Source of the DNA: SZUA-320 sp963707875
Lineage (GTDB): Bacteria; Gemmatimonadota; Gemmatimonadetes; Gemmatimonadales; GWC2-71-9
Direction of reading: 5' to 3'
Assembly: GCA_963707875.1 (NCBI GenBank)
Contig: CAVPRU010000001.1
Location: 620,001 to 684,000, forward strand
DNA: 64,000 nt
Shown here: piece after piece, positions 26,498 to 35,182 of the stretch
How positions within the stretch are numbered: the stretch's first letter is position 1
How the letters are laid out: each line of letters begins with the position of its first letter
Translations under genes and position numbers: made by a program
The notes under the pieces: model-generated
What the model saw: only the letters and a program-made list of their open reading frames with translations
Told to the model about the DNA's origin: nothing
Database searches by the model: none

Positions 26498-27681
26498 CCG
26501 ACATCCACCAACCCACCTGGCACCTTCACTCGGTCCGCCCCCTCGAACGGGACGGTTGGGCAGGAGTGTCCGCCAGTGTTGTCCTCGACCAGCACGAGAC
26601 CGAACTCTGGTTCGCCGTTCCCGATGCCCAGGCCCCCATGGTGCGGGTCTCGGCCGACCCCTTCATCGCGGCCATGCTGGTACCGGCGCTCTTCCGGGGG
26701 GCCGCTATCAGATCGGACCACCCCGTCTCTGCCGCACTGCTCCGCCGGGTCAAGCGGGTAGAGGGTCTGCTGCTCGGGTGGCTGCCGGACCGAACCGCGC
26801 CCATCTCGGTCTCCGCCGACCCGGCGTCCGGGGAGGCTGCCCAAGGCCCTTTTCGAGCGGTGTCCTTCTTCGCCGGGGGAGTGGACTCGTTCGATACCGT
26901 GATCCGGAATCTGGCCAGCCCCGCGATCGGCAACCCCCCGCTCACCCACGCGGTCTACCTGCCCGAGTTCGACGGGCCGGCCCGGCGGTCGGCACCGCGG
27001 ATCGCTGACACGATCCGGACCCTCGGGCTGGAACCGATCGTGGCCAGCACCAATCTGCGCCAGGTCTTTCCGGTGGATTGGGAATGGCACCGGGGCACTG
27101 CCCTGGCCGCCTTCGCCCAGGTTCTGGCCGGAGGGTTCCGGGTAGCGTTCATCCCATCCAGCCAATCGTATGCAGTCGAACAGGCTTCCGGGAGCTTCCC
27201 AATCCTGGACGAATCGTGCACTACCGAGAGCCTCCGGATCAGCCACGATGGCGCCGACGCGCACCGGGCCGCCAAGATCCAGCGATCGATCGCCACGCAT
27301 CCTGTCGCCCTGGCGTCCCTTCACAGCTGCACCTCGGGCCGGCCCGATCATCACAACTGCGGGACATGCCACAAGTGCCGCGAGACCATGCTCGGCCTTG
27401 CCGCTGCCGGTGCCCTCGAGTCGTCCGGCACCTTCCCAAAGAGTCTCCCTGCCAGCTTCTTTCAGGGATGGAAAGGGATCACGGCAGCGCCCCTGGAAGA
27501 TGCCCTGTCGGTGGCCTTGGCAACCGGGAAAGCGCCTGAGTTGGTGCCCCAACTCGAGCGGCTGATTCTCAAGGTCCGTCACCGGACCGCCTTGCGGCGT
27601 TTGATCGAGGTGGTCGTCCTGAGGAAAGGTCTCCGCCCCCCTGGCTGGAACCGGCGATCAGGGACCCCCTGGCAGTCGTGA
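26494..27681 (+). CDS. QueC-like PP-loop ATPase, divergent tandem copy 4
   Basis: 395 aa and the most diverged copy. It keeps the PP-loop FFAGGVDSFDTVIRN, here with the more classical AGGVDS, and the Cys4 motif (C, then NCGTCHKC), plus SFPILDESCTTESLRISHDG matching the 'DE.c.tEyLR.e.DGg' block of the others. The N-terminal domain is recognisable (VRVSADPFIAAMLVPAL against NADPFLAAMSVPAA). The stop overlaps the deacetylase start (GTGA). It is probably the same chemistry on a different substrate, or a partner subunit; neither can be decided from sequence. Confidence 0.65.
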   Translation: MTDIHQPTWHLHSVRPLERDGWAGVSASVVLDQHETELWFAVPDAQAPMVRVSADPFIAAMLVPALFRGAAIRSDHPVSAALLRRVKRVEGLLLGWLPDRTAPISVSADPASGEAAQGPFRAVSFFAGGVDSFDTVIRNLASPAIGNPPLTHAVYLPEFDGPARRSAPRIADTIRTLGLEPIVASTNLRQVFPVDWEWHRGTALAAFAQVLAGGFRVAFIPSSQSYAVEQASGSFPILDESCTTESLRISHDGADAHRAAKIQRSIATHPVALASLHSCTSGRPDHHNCGTCHKCRETMLGLAAAGALESSGTFPKSLPASFFQGWKGITAAPLEDALSVALATGKAPELVPQLERLILKVRHRTALRRLIEVVVLRKGLRPPGWNRRSGTPWQS

Positions 27682-28580
27682 GGAATTCCCTCAAGCGCAT
27701 CGCAGAGCACCTGCTCGCCAGCTCTCCGGCCCGGGGGCTGGGCCATCGGATCCGCCGGGGGAGTTGCCTGATCCTGGCATATCACAACATCACCAGGGAG
27801 CGGGTACCAGAGGGCGACCGCTCGCTCCACCTGCCCTATGATGAGTTCCGCCGGCAGCTCGATGCCCTGGCTGCTGTCCCGGTGCTCCCATTGAACCAGG
27901 CGCTGGATGGCACCCCGGACGATCGGCCCTCTGTGGTCATCACCTTCGACGATGCATATGCCGGGGCGGTGGCCCTGGGACTTTCCGAGCTGACCGCCCG
28001 GCGGATGCCGGCTACCGTGTTCGTCGCCCCTGGCATCCTTGGCTGGGAGGCCATGTGGTGGGACCTGCTCGCCAGCCCATCGGCCGGCGTCCCCAACCTG
28101 ATCCGCGATCGCTGCCTCGACGAGTTCACCGGGAGTCACGAACAGATTCTCGCGGCAGCCACAAGAACAGGATGGTCCCTGGACGAGGTGCGCCCCCATT
28201 ACCGGATCGCCGCCGAAGCGGAGCTTGGCCAAGCGCTGGCGGGAGGGAATGTGGCACTCGGGCTGCACACCTGGTCGCACCGAAACCTGGCCCGGGTACC
28301 CAACCAGGAGATGGCAACTGAGGTGAGCCGGCCTCTCGAGTGGCTGCGCGCCCGCTGGCCGCAACACACCGTCCCCCTGCTTGCCTATCCCTACGGTGTC
28401 CCGGCGGTCGGGGCGAACAGCCTGGCCGAGGAGGGAATCACCGGAGCATTCCTGGTGGGCGGCGGGTGGAGAGGACCCGACGCAGGAGACCCATATCGAA
28501 TCCCGCGGCTGACGATCCCCTCCGGACTTTCCCTGGACGGCTTCCGGGCCCGACTGGCGGGGCTCTGGCCATGCCATTGA
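27678..28580 (+). CDS. Polysaccharide deacetylase (NodB-type, carbohydrate esterase 4)
   Basis: 300 aa from GTG 27678. LILAYHNI opens the domain, VVITFDDAY carries the catalytic Asp pair, and LGLHTWSHRNL gives the metal-binding HxxxH. YPYGVPAVG follows as in the family. No signal peptide is visible, so it may act in the cytoplasm or at the membrane on a lipid-linked intermediate. It removes N- or O-acetyl groups from a sugar. It overlaps both neighbours (GTGA before, ATG 28571 inside its end), so it is part of one operon. Confidence 0.88.
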   Translation: MRNSLKRIAEHLLASSPARGLGHRIRRGSCLILAYHNITRERVPEGDRSLHLPYDEFRRQLDALAAVPVLPLNQALDGTPDDRPSVVITFDDAYAGAVALGLSELTARRMPATVFVAPGILGWEAMWWDLLASPSAGVPNLIRDRCLDEFTGSHEQILAAATRTGWSLDEVRPHYRIAAEAELGQALAGGNVALGLHTWSHRNLARVPNQEMATEVSRPLEWLRARWPQHTVPLLAYPYGVPAVGANSLAEEGITGAFLVGGGWRGPDAGDPYRIPRLTIPSGLSLDGFRARLAGLWPCH

Positions 28581-30103
28581 CCGGGCGCCGGCCCGATTCA
28601 TTCACCAGCCGGGCCGACAAGCTGCGGTTCCTGCTCCAGGCGCCAGAGGGGTCACTGGTGGCGCTCAGGGGCGGGTACTGGGAAGGCCAGGCAGCGGATT
28701 TCTCACTGGCAGGGTTCCGGATCGCTCCGGACCACGTCACAGGGGCGGACCAGCCAAGCTACTTCTTCATTGACGCGGGCGGCGACTTGACCGGGGCCCT
28801 CCCCCAGGGACCATCGACAGGGAATCCGATCTTGGGACTGGTCACAGCCATCCGCCCCCCGCGCATCTGGCCGAAGCGTTACCTCTCCCGAATCGCGAAT
28901 CGGGCAGCCGGGCTGGGACTCGTCGAGTACGGGCAATTCGAGGTGGACAGTCTGGGACGCTGGCTGGACGACCTCCGACGGGTGCCCCAGGAGGCCCCTC
29001 CTGCACCTGGATTCACCGCCTTGTTCAGCACCCTTCGTCGAGGCCGGTGCCCCCGCCTGGCGTTCTACGGCCCGCCGGGCCACAGCGAACTTCCCGGCCT
29101 CCAGCTCGCCGCGGCGGAGGTTGCGTCGCTGGCCCGGCTACCCATGGCCCCGGAAACGGAGCAGATCTGGTTCCGCCAACGGGGAGCGCTGGTACTCCGG
29201 ATGGTCCTGCCAGGCAGCAAGGAACAGTCGTTCTTCCTGCGGGTGGCGACCAACCCTGAGGTGGATGAAGTGCTGGGAGGCAATCAGGAATTCGTGAACC
29301 GGCTGTTGGCCGGCGGCGACCTCCCGGGTGGCGTGCGTCGGTTGATCCCCCGTCAATTCGGCCACCGGAGGGCGGGAGGAGCCGATCTCTATCTCGAGCA
29401 GGGATTCGACGGCCAGATGGCCTGGAGCCTGGAGTCGGACCCTGGAATGCGGGCCTCCATCGACCGTCAGCTTCATGCGTTCTCGGCCGACCTCCAACGA
29501 GGTACCGGGCATTCCGAGCAATTGTCGGGTGGTCGGCTGACCCGCTGGATCTCAGACTTTCTGGGACCACTGCCTGACCGGCTGGAAGGGGCTGGCCTGG
29601 ACGCGAGCATGCTGGCCGGCATTGTCAGTCAGATCTGCCGGATCATGGAGGGTCGTTCCTGGTGGCTGGCCCCTGCCCATGGCGACTTCGGGAGCGGGAA
29701 TGCTCTGGCACGCCCCGATGGCGAGCTCACCGGCATCATAGACTGGGACACCCACGCCGAGGATGACCTGGCCGGGATTGACTGGTGTGACCACCGGCTC
29801 AAGGCACTCCGGTTCGTGGCCGGGTCATGGAAGGATCGACTGGCCCTCCTGATCGACCACACCACGAGTACTGGCTGGCTGGCACCGGCACATCAGGGAT
29901 TCGGGAAGCAGGACTTTGGACTGGACCGGGAGGCCATGGTGCTGCTGCCATGCCTGGCGTTCCTCCGGATCCTGACCCGCGAGGCCCGATACCCGGCCAC
30001 CTTCCGCCGTCCACCTGATCACTACCGCCGTTGGCTCGATAGCGTTGGTGCACATCTGGCGGCCGCTCCAGGCCGTGCCCCGGGCGAGACGGAACGGTCA
30101 TGA
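28571..30103 (+). CDS. APH-like kinase domain protein in EPS operon
   Basis: 510 aa. The C-terminal ~220 residues carry the aminoglycoside phosphotransferase/choline kinase signature: PAHGDFGSGNALARPDGELT (catalytic HGD and N) followed by GIIDWDTHAED (metal-binding IDWD). The first ~280 residues have no recognised motif. Relatives phosphorylate small hydroxylated molecules with ATP. In this context the substrate could be a sugar or sugar alcohol of the polymer, which is inference; antibiotic resistance is unlikely given the operon. It starts at ATG 28571, inside the deacetylase end, and its stop forms an ATGA overlap with the ATP-grasp gene. Confidence 0.75.
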   Translation: MPLTGRRPDSFTSRADKLRFLLQAPEGSLVALRGGYWEGQAADFSLAGFRIAPDHVTGADQPSYFFIDAGGDLTGALPQGPSTGNPILGLVTAIRPPRIWPKRYLSRIANRAAGLGLVEYGQFEVDSLGRWLDDLRRVPQEAPPAPGFTALFSTLRRGRCPRLAFYGPPGHSELPGLQLAAAEVASLARLPMAPETEQIWFRQRGALVLRMVLPGSKEQSFFLRVATNPEVDEVLGGNQEFVNRLLAGGDLPGGVRRLIPRQFGHRRAGGADLYLEQGFDGQMAWSLESDPGMRASIDRQLHAFSADLQRGTGHSEQLSGGRLTRWISDFLGPLPDRLEGAGLDASMLAGIVSQICRIMEGRSWWLAPAHGDFGSGNALARPDGELTGIIDWDTHAEDDLAGIDWCDHRLKALRFVAGSWKDRLALLIDHTTSTGWLAPAHQGFGKQDFGLDREAMVLLPCLAFLRILTREARYPATFRRPPDHYRRWLDSVGAHLAAAPGRAPGETERS

Positions 30104-31359
30104 CTCCGCGGCCCCCAGCCAGACGATTGCGCCCCCGCAAGAGGCCGCCTGCCGTCGTGCTCGGGTTGAGCATGAACGCCCTTGGCACGATACGAGCTCT
30201 CAAGAAGGAAGGCATCCAGGCGGTGGCGTTCGAAGAACATCCCGCATCGCCGACCGCGATCCTGACCTGGATGAGCAGCCGCACCAGGATGTGCCAGCGA
30301 AACTGGCTACGGCCCGGAGCCGGTGAAGAGGACTGGGTGGAAGCGCTGCTCGAGTTTGGCCGGCGCCAGGAGGACCGCTGTCCGGTCCTGCCAAGCAGTG
30401 ACGCCCACGTGGACTGGTTGAGCCGACACCGGGCCCGACTGGAGCCCTGGTTCCGGTTCTTCATTCCGGATGCGGATACTCTGCTGGTGCTGACCGACAA
30501 GGACCGGTTCGGGCGGCATGCCGAGTCGGTTGGCGTCCCGGTGCCGGCGTGCGTCCGGCTTTCCCCGGGATCCATGGCCCCGACTCTTCCGGCTACCGTG
30601 CGGTTCCCCTGCATCCTCAAACCGGTGATCAGGGATTCCAGGTGGGATCGCCTGTTCTCGCCGGCCAAGGCACTGGAACTGACCACCCCCGCCGACTTCG
30701 AAACGGGATACCGATCTGCCTCCCGGGCGGGAGTGGACCTGCTGCTGCAGGAGACGATCCCCGGACCAGATCGGTCGCTGGTCTTCTCACACCTGTACCT
30801 GGCGGGTGGTGGCCGCCTGGCAGGGGCCTGGACTGGCCGGAAACTTCGCCAGCTCCCGATCCATTTCGGAACCGCCACCCTGGCCGAGACCGAGGACCTT
30901 CCAGCGGTGCTCGACCTGAGCATGCGGCTGCTTTCTCCACTTGGCTACCGAGGGTACGCCAGCGTCGAGTTCAAGCACGATGCCCGGGATGGCTCCTACC
31001 GGGCACTTGAGGTCACTGCCGGACGGAGCTGGTACAATCACCTGCTGGGAGCCAGCGCAGGTGCCAATCTCCCGGCTCTGTGGTACCACGACCTGATGGG
31101 CGAGCCGCCTCCAGAGACGATGCCCACTGCCCGGGTCGGAGTCCGCTGGGTAGACGAGTATCGGGATCTCATCGCAGCATCGGAGTATCGTCAGGTCGGC
31201 GAGCTTGGCTGGCGGGAATGGCTGGGCTCGTACCGGCGGGTGAGGAGCTTTGCCGCGTGGTCGTGGCGCGACCCTCTGCCCGGCCTGTTCGTGGTCGCTC
31301 GGCTCGGGCTCTCGGTGATCAACGCAGTTCGAAGGGCCCTGACCGGACGGCACCAGTGA
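30100..31359 (+). CDS. ATP-grasp carboxylate-amine ligase-like protein
   Basis: 419 aa. The N-terminal domain VVLGLSMNALGTIRALKKEG is followed by TDKDRFGRHAESVGVPVP, which opens the central domain. FPCILKPVIRDSRW has the ATP-binding Lys, GVDLLLQETIPGPD the hinge, and YASVEFKHDARDGSYRALEV the metal-binding acidic residues. This architecture is frequent in EPS loci, and the family forms amide or ester bonds from an acyl phosphate. It is the second ATP-grasp protein in the window (first at 5256-6442). It is coupled by ATGA and GTGA overlaps on both sides. Confidence 0.82.
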   Translation: MTPRPPARRLRPRKRPPAVVLGLSMNALGTIRALKKEGIQAVAFEEHPASPTAILTWMSSRTRMCQRNWLRPGAGEEDWVEALLEFGRRQEDRCPVLPSSDAHVDWLSRHRARLEPWFRFFIPDADTLLVLTDKDRFGRHAESVGVPVPACVRLSPGSMAPTLPATVRFPCILKPVIRDSRWDRLFSPAKALELTTPADFETGYRSASRAGVDLLLQETIPGPDRSLVFSHLYLAGGGRLAGAWTGRKLRQLPIHFGTATLAETEDLPAVLDLSMRLLSPLGYRGYASVEFKHDARDGSYRALEVTAGRSWYNHLLGASAGANLPALWYHDLMGEPPPETMPTARVGVRWVDEYRDLIAASEYRQVGELGWREWLGSYRRVRSFAAWSWRDPLPGLFVVARLGLSVINAVRRALTGRHQ

Positions 31360-32549
31360 CGGTGCGCGTCCTGGTGGTGGACCAGGGCACCGCCCTGGGG
31401 GGGTCGGTTCTGGTGGCATGCGCCCTGGCCCGGGAGGCCTCGCAATTCGGGATTGAGGTGGATCTGGCCACGGCCACCGACCCGGTTACGGTGCGGACCA
31501 GGCTCGACCCCCAGCGACCGATCTACTACCTGGCCAAGCGCTACTCCTACGATCACCACGCCGCGAGGGCTCGCCGCTGGCGGGGGAAGCTGATTCGGCA
31601 GCAGCTGATCCTCTGGGCCTCCTGGCCGGAGCAGATCGTGAGCGAAGTCGGCTACCTGGTCCGGCTCATCCGGATGATCCGGCGCGGCAGGTACGACCTG
31701 GTGCACCTCAACAACGGGATGGCCAACCGGGCCGCCGCCGTGGCAGCTCTGCTCACTGGCCGACCGTTTGTGGTCCACTATCATGGCTACTGCCACCCCA
31801 CCAGAATGGGCCGATGGCTGGCCCGGCGGGCGGCGGGATTCGTGGCCATCTCCCACAGCGTGGCCCAGAGCGTGACCGCCATCGGGGCCCGGGTCGATCA
31901 GATCACCACGCTGCTGAACCCTCTCACGGTGGTTCCGGGGACCGGGGCTGGCGTCCGGGAGGCGGTCCGCCGAGCCTGGGGCGTCCCGACCCAGGCCCAG
32001 GTATTTGGCATCGTGGGCCGGGTGGTCGGGTGGAAGGGCCAGCTCGAGTTCCTCGCAGCAGCTGAACGGGTCCTGGCCCGATTGCCTGGTGCCTGGGCCG
32101 TAGTCATCGGTGACGCGGCTGACGGGAATGAGGGTTACCATTCCGAAGTGGCTCGGCAAGCAGCTGACCCGGCCCTGAGCGGGCGAGTGGTGCTGACGGG
32201 CTATCTCGGCAATGCCTCGGAGATCTACGCCGGACTCGACCTGCTGGTGCACAGCAGTATCGAGCCGGAGCCCTTCGGCCTCGTGATCAGCGAGGCGATG
32301 GCCGCCGGAGTTCCGGTCGTGGCATCGCCCAGAGGGGCACCGGCCGAGCTGATCGAGGATGGAGTGAGCGGCCTGCTTCGAGATCCTGCCGATCCAAAGG
32401 GGGTGGCGGCAGCGGTGGAGCATCTTCTAGCGGCTCCCGCAGACGCGGCACGGCTCGCCACCGCAGCCCGACAGCGGATCCAGCTCCTGTGCGACCCCGA
32501 GCGATTTGCCGAGGCGATGGCCAACCTCTACCGTGGGGCCCTGACGTGA
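31356..32549 (+). CDS. Family 4 glycosyltransferase
   Basis: 397 aa from GTG 31356. VRVLVVDQGTALGGSVLVA is the acceptor-side Gly loop, and DLVHLNNGMANR and VVHYHGYCHPTRMGRW follow. The donor half has VGRVVGWKGQLEFLAAAERV and SSIEPEPFGLVISEAMAAG with the E-x7-E motif. It is a cytoplasmic retaining transferase of unknown sugar. GTGA overlaps occur at both ends. Confidence 0.9.
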   Translation: MTVRVLVVDQGTALGGSVLVACALAREASQFGIEVDLATATDPVTVRTRLDPQRPIYYLAKRYSYDHHAARARRWRGKLIRQQLILWASWPEQIVSEVGYLVRLIRMIRRGRYDLVHLNNGMANRAAAVAALLTGRPFVVHYHGYCHPTRMGRWLARRAAGFVAISHSVAQSVTAIGARVDQITTLLNPLTVVPGTGAGVREAVRRAWGVPTQAQVFGIVGRVVGWKGQLEFLAAAERVLARLPGAWAVVIGDAADGNEGYHSEVARQAADPALSGRVVLTGYLGNASEIYAGLDLLVHSSIEPEPFGLVISEAMAAGVPVVASPRGAPAELIEDGVSGLLRDPADPKGVAAAVEHLLAAPADAARLATAARQRIQLLCDPERFAEAMANLYRGALT

Positions 32550-34351
32550 ATGGCATTCTAGGCTGCCTGGGCAGCGATCCCGGGAACAGCCCCGCCTGGG
32601 AGGCTGCCCGGACCCGGCTCGCGGGCCGCTGTCCCGCCCCCGAGACCCGGTGCGCCGGCCTGGCAGGCGTCATCGTCTGGCGCGGAATGAACCGGGCTGA
32701 CCTGCATGCCGACGAGTCCCTCGCGGTGGTACTCGACGGATACCTTTCGCTGGAGGGCGGGTCAGGTTCCTGGGCCACCGCCGAGGAAGTGGCGGGAGCG
32801 TACAGAACCCATGGCATGACCGTGTTCCGACAGATGCGAGGGTGCTTCGCCGCAGCGGTCCTGGATCACCGCGAGCAAGCGTTCCATCTCAGCCGGAGCC
32901 CGTTTGGCACCCACCCTCTGTATTACACGTCCATCGGGTCTTCCTGGCGGATCGCCTCGGAACTGAAACCTCTCCGGGCCCAGGTGCCTGAGGTCCTGCT
33001 GGATCCAGTCGGCCTCAGGGATTCGGCAAACTTCCGCTTTGCCGTGGGGCCTCAGACCCTCCTGGCCGGGCAGCACCTGGTCCCCCCCGGAACGGTGGTG
33101 AGCCTCCGGGCCGGCGTACCTCCTCGCCAGGTGCGGCTGGCCGTTCCCCGGATCAACCCTGGGGATGGAGGGTCATGGGAGACCTGGACCACGCGCTCGG
33201 GAGACGCGTTGGATCGAGCCATGGAACGACTGGCTCGACGCTGTGATACAGTTGCGATCCCGTTGAGCGGTGGGATGGACTCATCCCTGATCGCGGCCAT
33301 GGCACGAAACCACTTCAAGAGTGGGATTGGGTACGCGGCCGAGATCGAAGGCTACGCCAACCCTGAGCTGGGGCGAGCACGGATCGTCGCGGCGCGACTC
33401 GGGCTCCCCCTCAGGATCGTCCCGGTCACCAGAGACGATGTGGCCCGGCTTTACCCCAGCCTGATCGAACGGATCGAGTCTCCGCCGAGGCACTTCAACA
33501 ACTTCGTCGTGGCGCGGCTGTTCGAGGCGATGGCGCACGAAGTCGATGGAGTACTCCTCGGGGAGTTGGGCGACACCGTGTTCGGGACTGGGGTCCGCGC
33601 CAGCATGGCGAGACTTCGTCGGCGGATCACCACACTCCACCGGATCCCCGGGTCGGTGCGACGCGCCGCGGCCGCTCTGCTCAAGGCGAGCGGTCATCGG
33701 CGCGGCAGGAGCCTCGCTGCCCTGCTGACCAGCAGCTATCGTGAAATGCAGGTTTCGACCGTGCATCTGGCGACCCCCTGGTTGGTCAGCCCCGCCACTC
33801 GCGCGGTCTGGGAGGCGCTGACTGGCGGGGTGCGGATCTCATCCGATATCGCTGAATACTGCGATGCCATGGCGGACGGGGACGACGGGCTGGCGCACGC
33901 CTATGGGGCGGTGGTGACGGGTGGAGCCTCCCTGGAACGAGACGATCGGCTGACCGCACCCCTGGGAATCGATGTCCTCTACCCTTTCCTGGATCGGGAT
34001 GTGATGGACGTCGGGTTTGGGCTGCCCCTGGAATTCCGGGAGGATGGTCGGGCCAAGCCGGTGCTCCGGCGTCTGGCCCGGGAGGCCCTGGGGGACGAGA
34101 TCACCAACTGGCCCAAGCTGGGGTTCCCCAGTCCAGACGTGGAGTGGATCGAGGGTCCCCTGGCGCCATTCCTCGCGGTGGTCTGTCAGCCCGATCCGTT
34201 CCTGGACTCGCTGGTTCCCCTCACCTTGCGCCAACGACTTCGGCTTCCCCGGGATCATCAGATGCTGTGGACCCTGATGGGGCTGAAGGCGACCAACGAC
34301 CTCTTCGGGTTCCAGCGACCGGGGCTCGACTTCCGTCATCCAGCCAGCTGA
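32546..34351 (+). CDS. AsnB-like protein without the catalytic Cys2 (copy 1)
   Basis: 601 aa with the two-domain layout of glutamine-hydrolysing asparagine synthetase. The N-terminal Ntn-type domain is recognisable (GCFAAAVLDHREQAFHLSRS, GTHPLYYTSIG), but the protein begins VNGILGCLG. The nucleophile Cys at position 2 is therefore absent, so glutamine hydrolysis should not occur. The synthetase domain has IPLSGGMDSSLIAAM (PP-loop), GELGDTVFG and LYPFLDRDVMDVGFGLP. Known Cys2-less relatives (beta-lactam synthetase, lasso cyclase) use ATP to make an amide with an amine other than ammonia from glutamine. The substrate here is unknown. GTG 32546 overlaps the previous stop. Confidence 0.82.
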   Translation: MNGILGCLGSDPGNSPAWEAARTRLAGRCPAPETRCAGLAGVIVWRGMNRADLHADESLAVVLDGYLSLEGGSGSWATAEEVAGAYRTHGMTVFRQMRGCFAAAVLDHREQAFHLSRSPFGTHPLYYTSIGSSWRIASELKPLRAQVPEVLLDPVGLRDSANFRFAVGPQTLLAGQHLVPPGTVVSLRAGVPPRQVRLAVPRINPGDGGSWETWTTRSGDALDRAMERLARRCDTVAIPLSGGMDSSLIAAMARNHFKSGIGYAAEIEGYANPELGRARIVAARLGLPLRIVPVTRDDVARLYPSLIERIESPPRHFNNFVVARLFEAMAHEVDGVLLGELGDTVFGTGVRASMARLRRRITTLHRIPGSVRRAAAALLKASGHRRGRSLAALLTSSYREMQVSTVHLATPWLVSPATRAVWEALTGGVRISSDIAEYCDAMADGDDGLAHAYGAVVTGGASLERDDRLTAPLGIDVLYPFLDRDVMDVGFGLPLEFREDGRAKPVLRRLAREALGDEITNWPKLGFPSPDVEWIEGPLAPFLAVVCQPDPFLDSLVPLTLRQRLRLPRDHQMLWTLMGLKATNDLFGFQRPGLDFRHPAS

Positions 34352-34378
34352 CCGGTGGCTTCCGATCGAGGAGAACAG

Positions 34379-35176
34379 ATGCCGCAGTCCCCATCGATGT
34401 TATCGCCTGAGCAACTCCGGCAGAATTACAACCGGGCCATGGAGCGGATCGGCGACAAGTACATCTCCGTGCGATGGGGGAACTCCCCCACCCAGCGCCG
34501 TCATTTCCTTCAGACCCAGTCGTCCCTGGCCCATGCCCTCTCCTCCACCAACCTGGGCGTGGTGCTGGAGGTCGGGTGCGGCCCGGCCGTCTGGACCCCG
34601 ATGGTACTCGGCCCGTCGCGCAGGATGACACTGCTCGACATCTCCGACGAAATGCTCAGCGCCGCCAAGCGAGCCCTGGGCGACGAACCCAAGGTGGACT
34701 ACCTGCGGGCCGACTTCGTGGAGGCCGACCTCTCAGCCGCCTCGTTCGACACCGCCCTGTCGGTGCGGGCCTTCGAATACATGCCGGACAAGCCGGCCGC
34801 GCTTCGGCAGTTTGCCAGAGTACTCCGGCCTGGTGCGACCCTGATCCTGGTGACCAAGAGTGCCGGGTGGCGGGACCATGTGGCCGCTCAGCGTGCGGTG
34901 GCCGGGCAGCCGGTCGACCAGATTCCGGACACGGTTCGCATGCAGGCCGGGGTAATCGGCTGGGCGGCGCTTCGCAGCATGGCGCTGGAGAGCGGCTTCG
35001 CCACGGCGGAGGTATCCCCAACAGTGATCGGATCCTACAGTCGCTTCTCCCGGACCCGGCCGGCGCTGTGGTTCTTCGACCGGCTTCATGCCCGGACCTA
35101 TCGGCGCCCGATGGTTCCAGCCCTGGACCCACTCACGGAAAGCGTGACCCTCGTCGCCCGGGTTCCGGGGAGATAG
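34379..35176 (+). CDS. Class I SAM-dependent methyltransferase
   Basis: 265 aa from ATG 34379, chosen for GAGGAGA just upstream. GVVLEVGCGPAVWTPMVLG is motif I, MTLLDISDEML holds the acidic ribose-binding residue, and FDTALSVRAFEYMPDKPAAL and LRPGATLILVTKS are motifs of the Methyltransf_11 type. It probably methylates a sugar hydroxyl or carboxyl of the polymer precursor. It sits 27 bases after the AsnB-like gene in the same operon. Confidence 0.88.
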   Translation: MPQSPSMLSPEQLRQNYNRAMERIGDKYISVRWGNSPTQRRHFLQTQSSLAHALSSTNLGVVLEVGCGPAVWTPMVLGPSRRMTLLDISDEMLSAAKRALGDEPKVDYLRADFVEADLSAASFDTALSVRAFEYMPDKPAALRQFARVLRPGATLILVTKSAGWRDHVAAQRAVAGQPVDQIPDTVRMQAGVIGWAALRSMALESGFATAEVSPTVIGSYSRFSRTRPALWFFDRLHARTYRRPMVPALDPLTESVTLVARVPGR

Positions 35177-35182
35177 GGAGAC

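Noticed and set aside
22870..27681. Anti-phage defence (Qat or QueC-containing CBASS) for the QueC-like genes
   Set aside because: No QatA/B/D, cyclase, nuclease or effector lies nearby. The genes are bounded by a flippase and a deacetylase and sit behind a sigma-54-like promoter shared with the EPS region.
28571..30103. Antibiotic-resistance phosphotransferase
   Set aside because: Only the general kinase motifs match, the protein has a large unrelated N-terminus, and it is translationally coupled to EPS genes.
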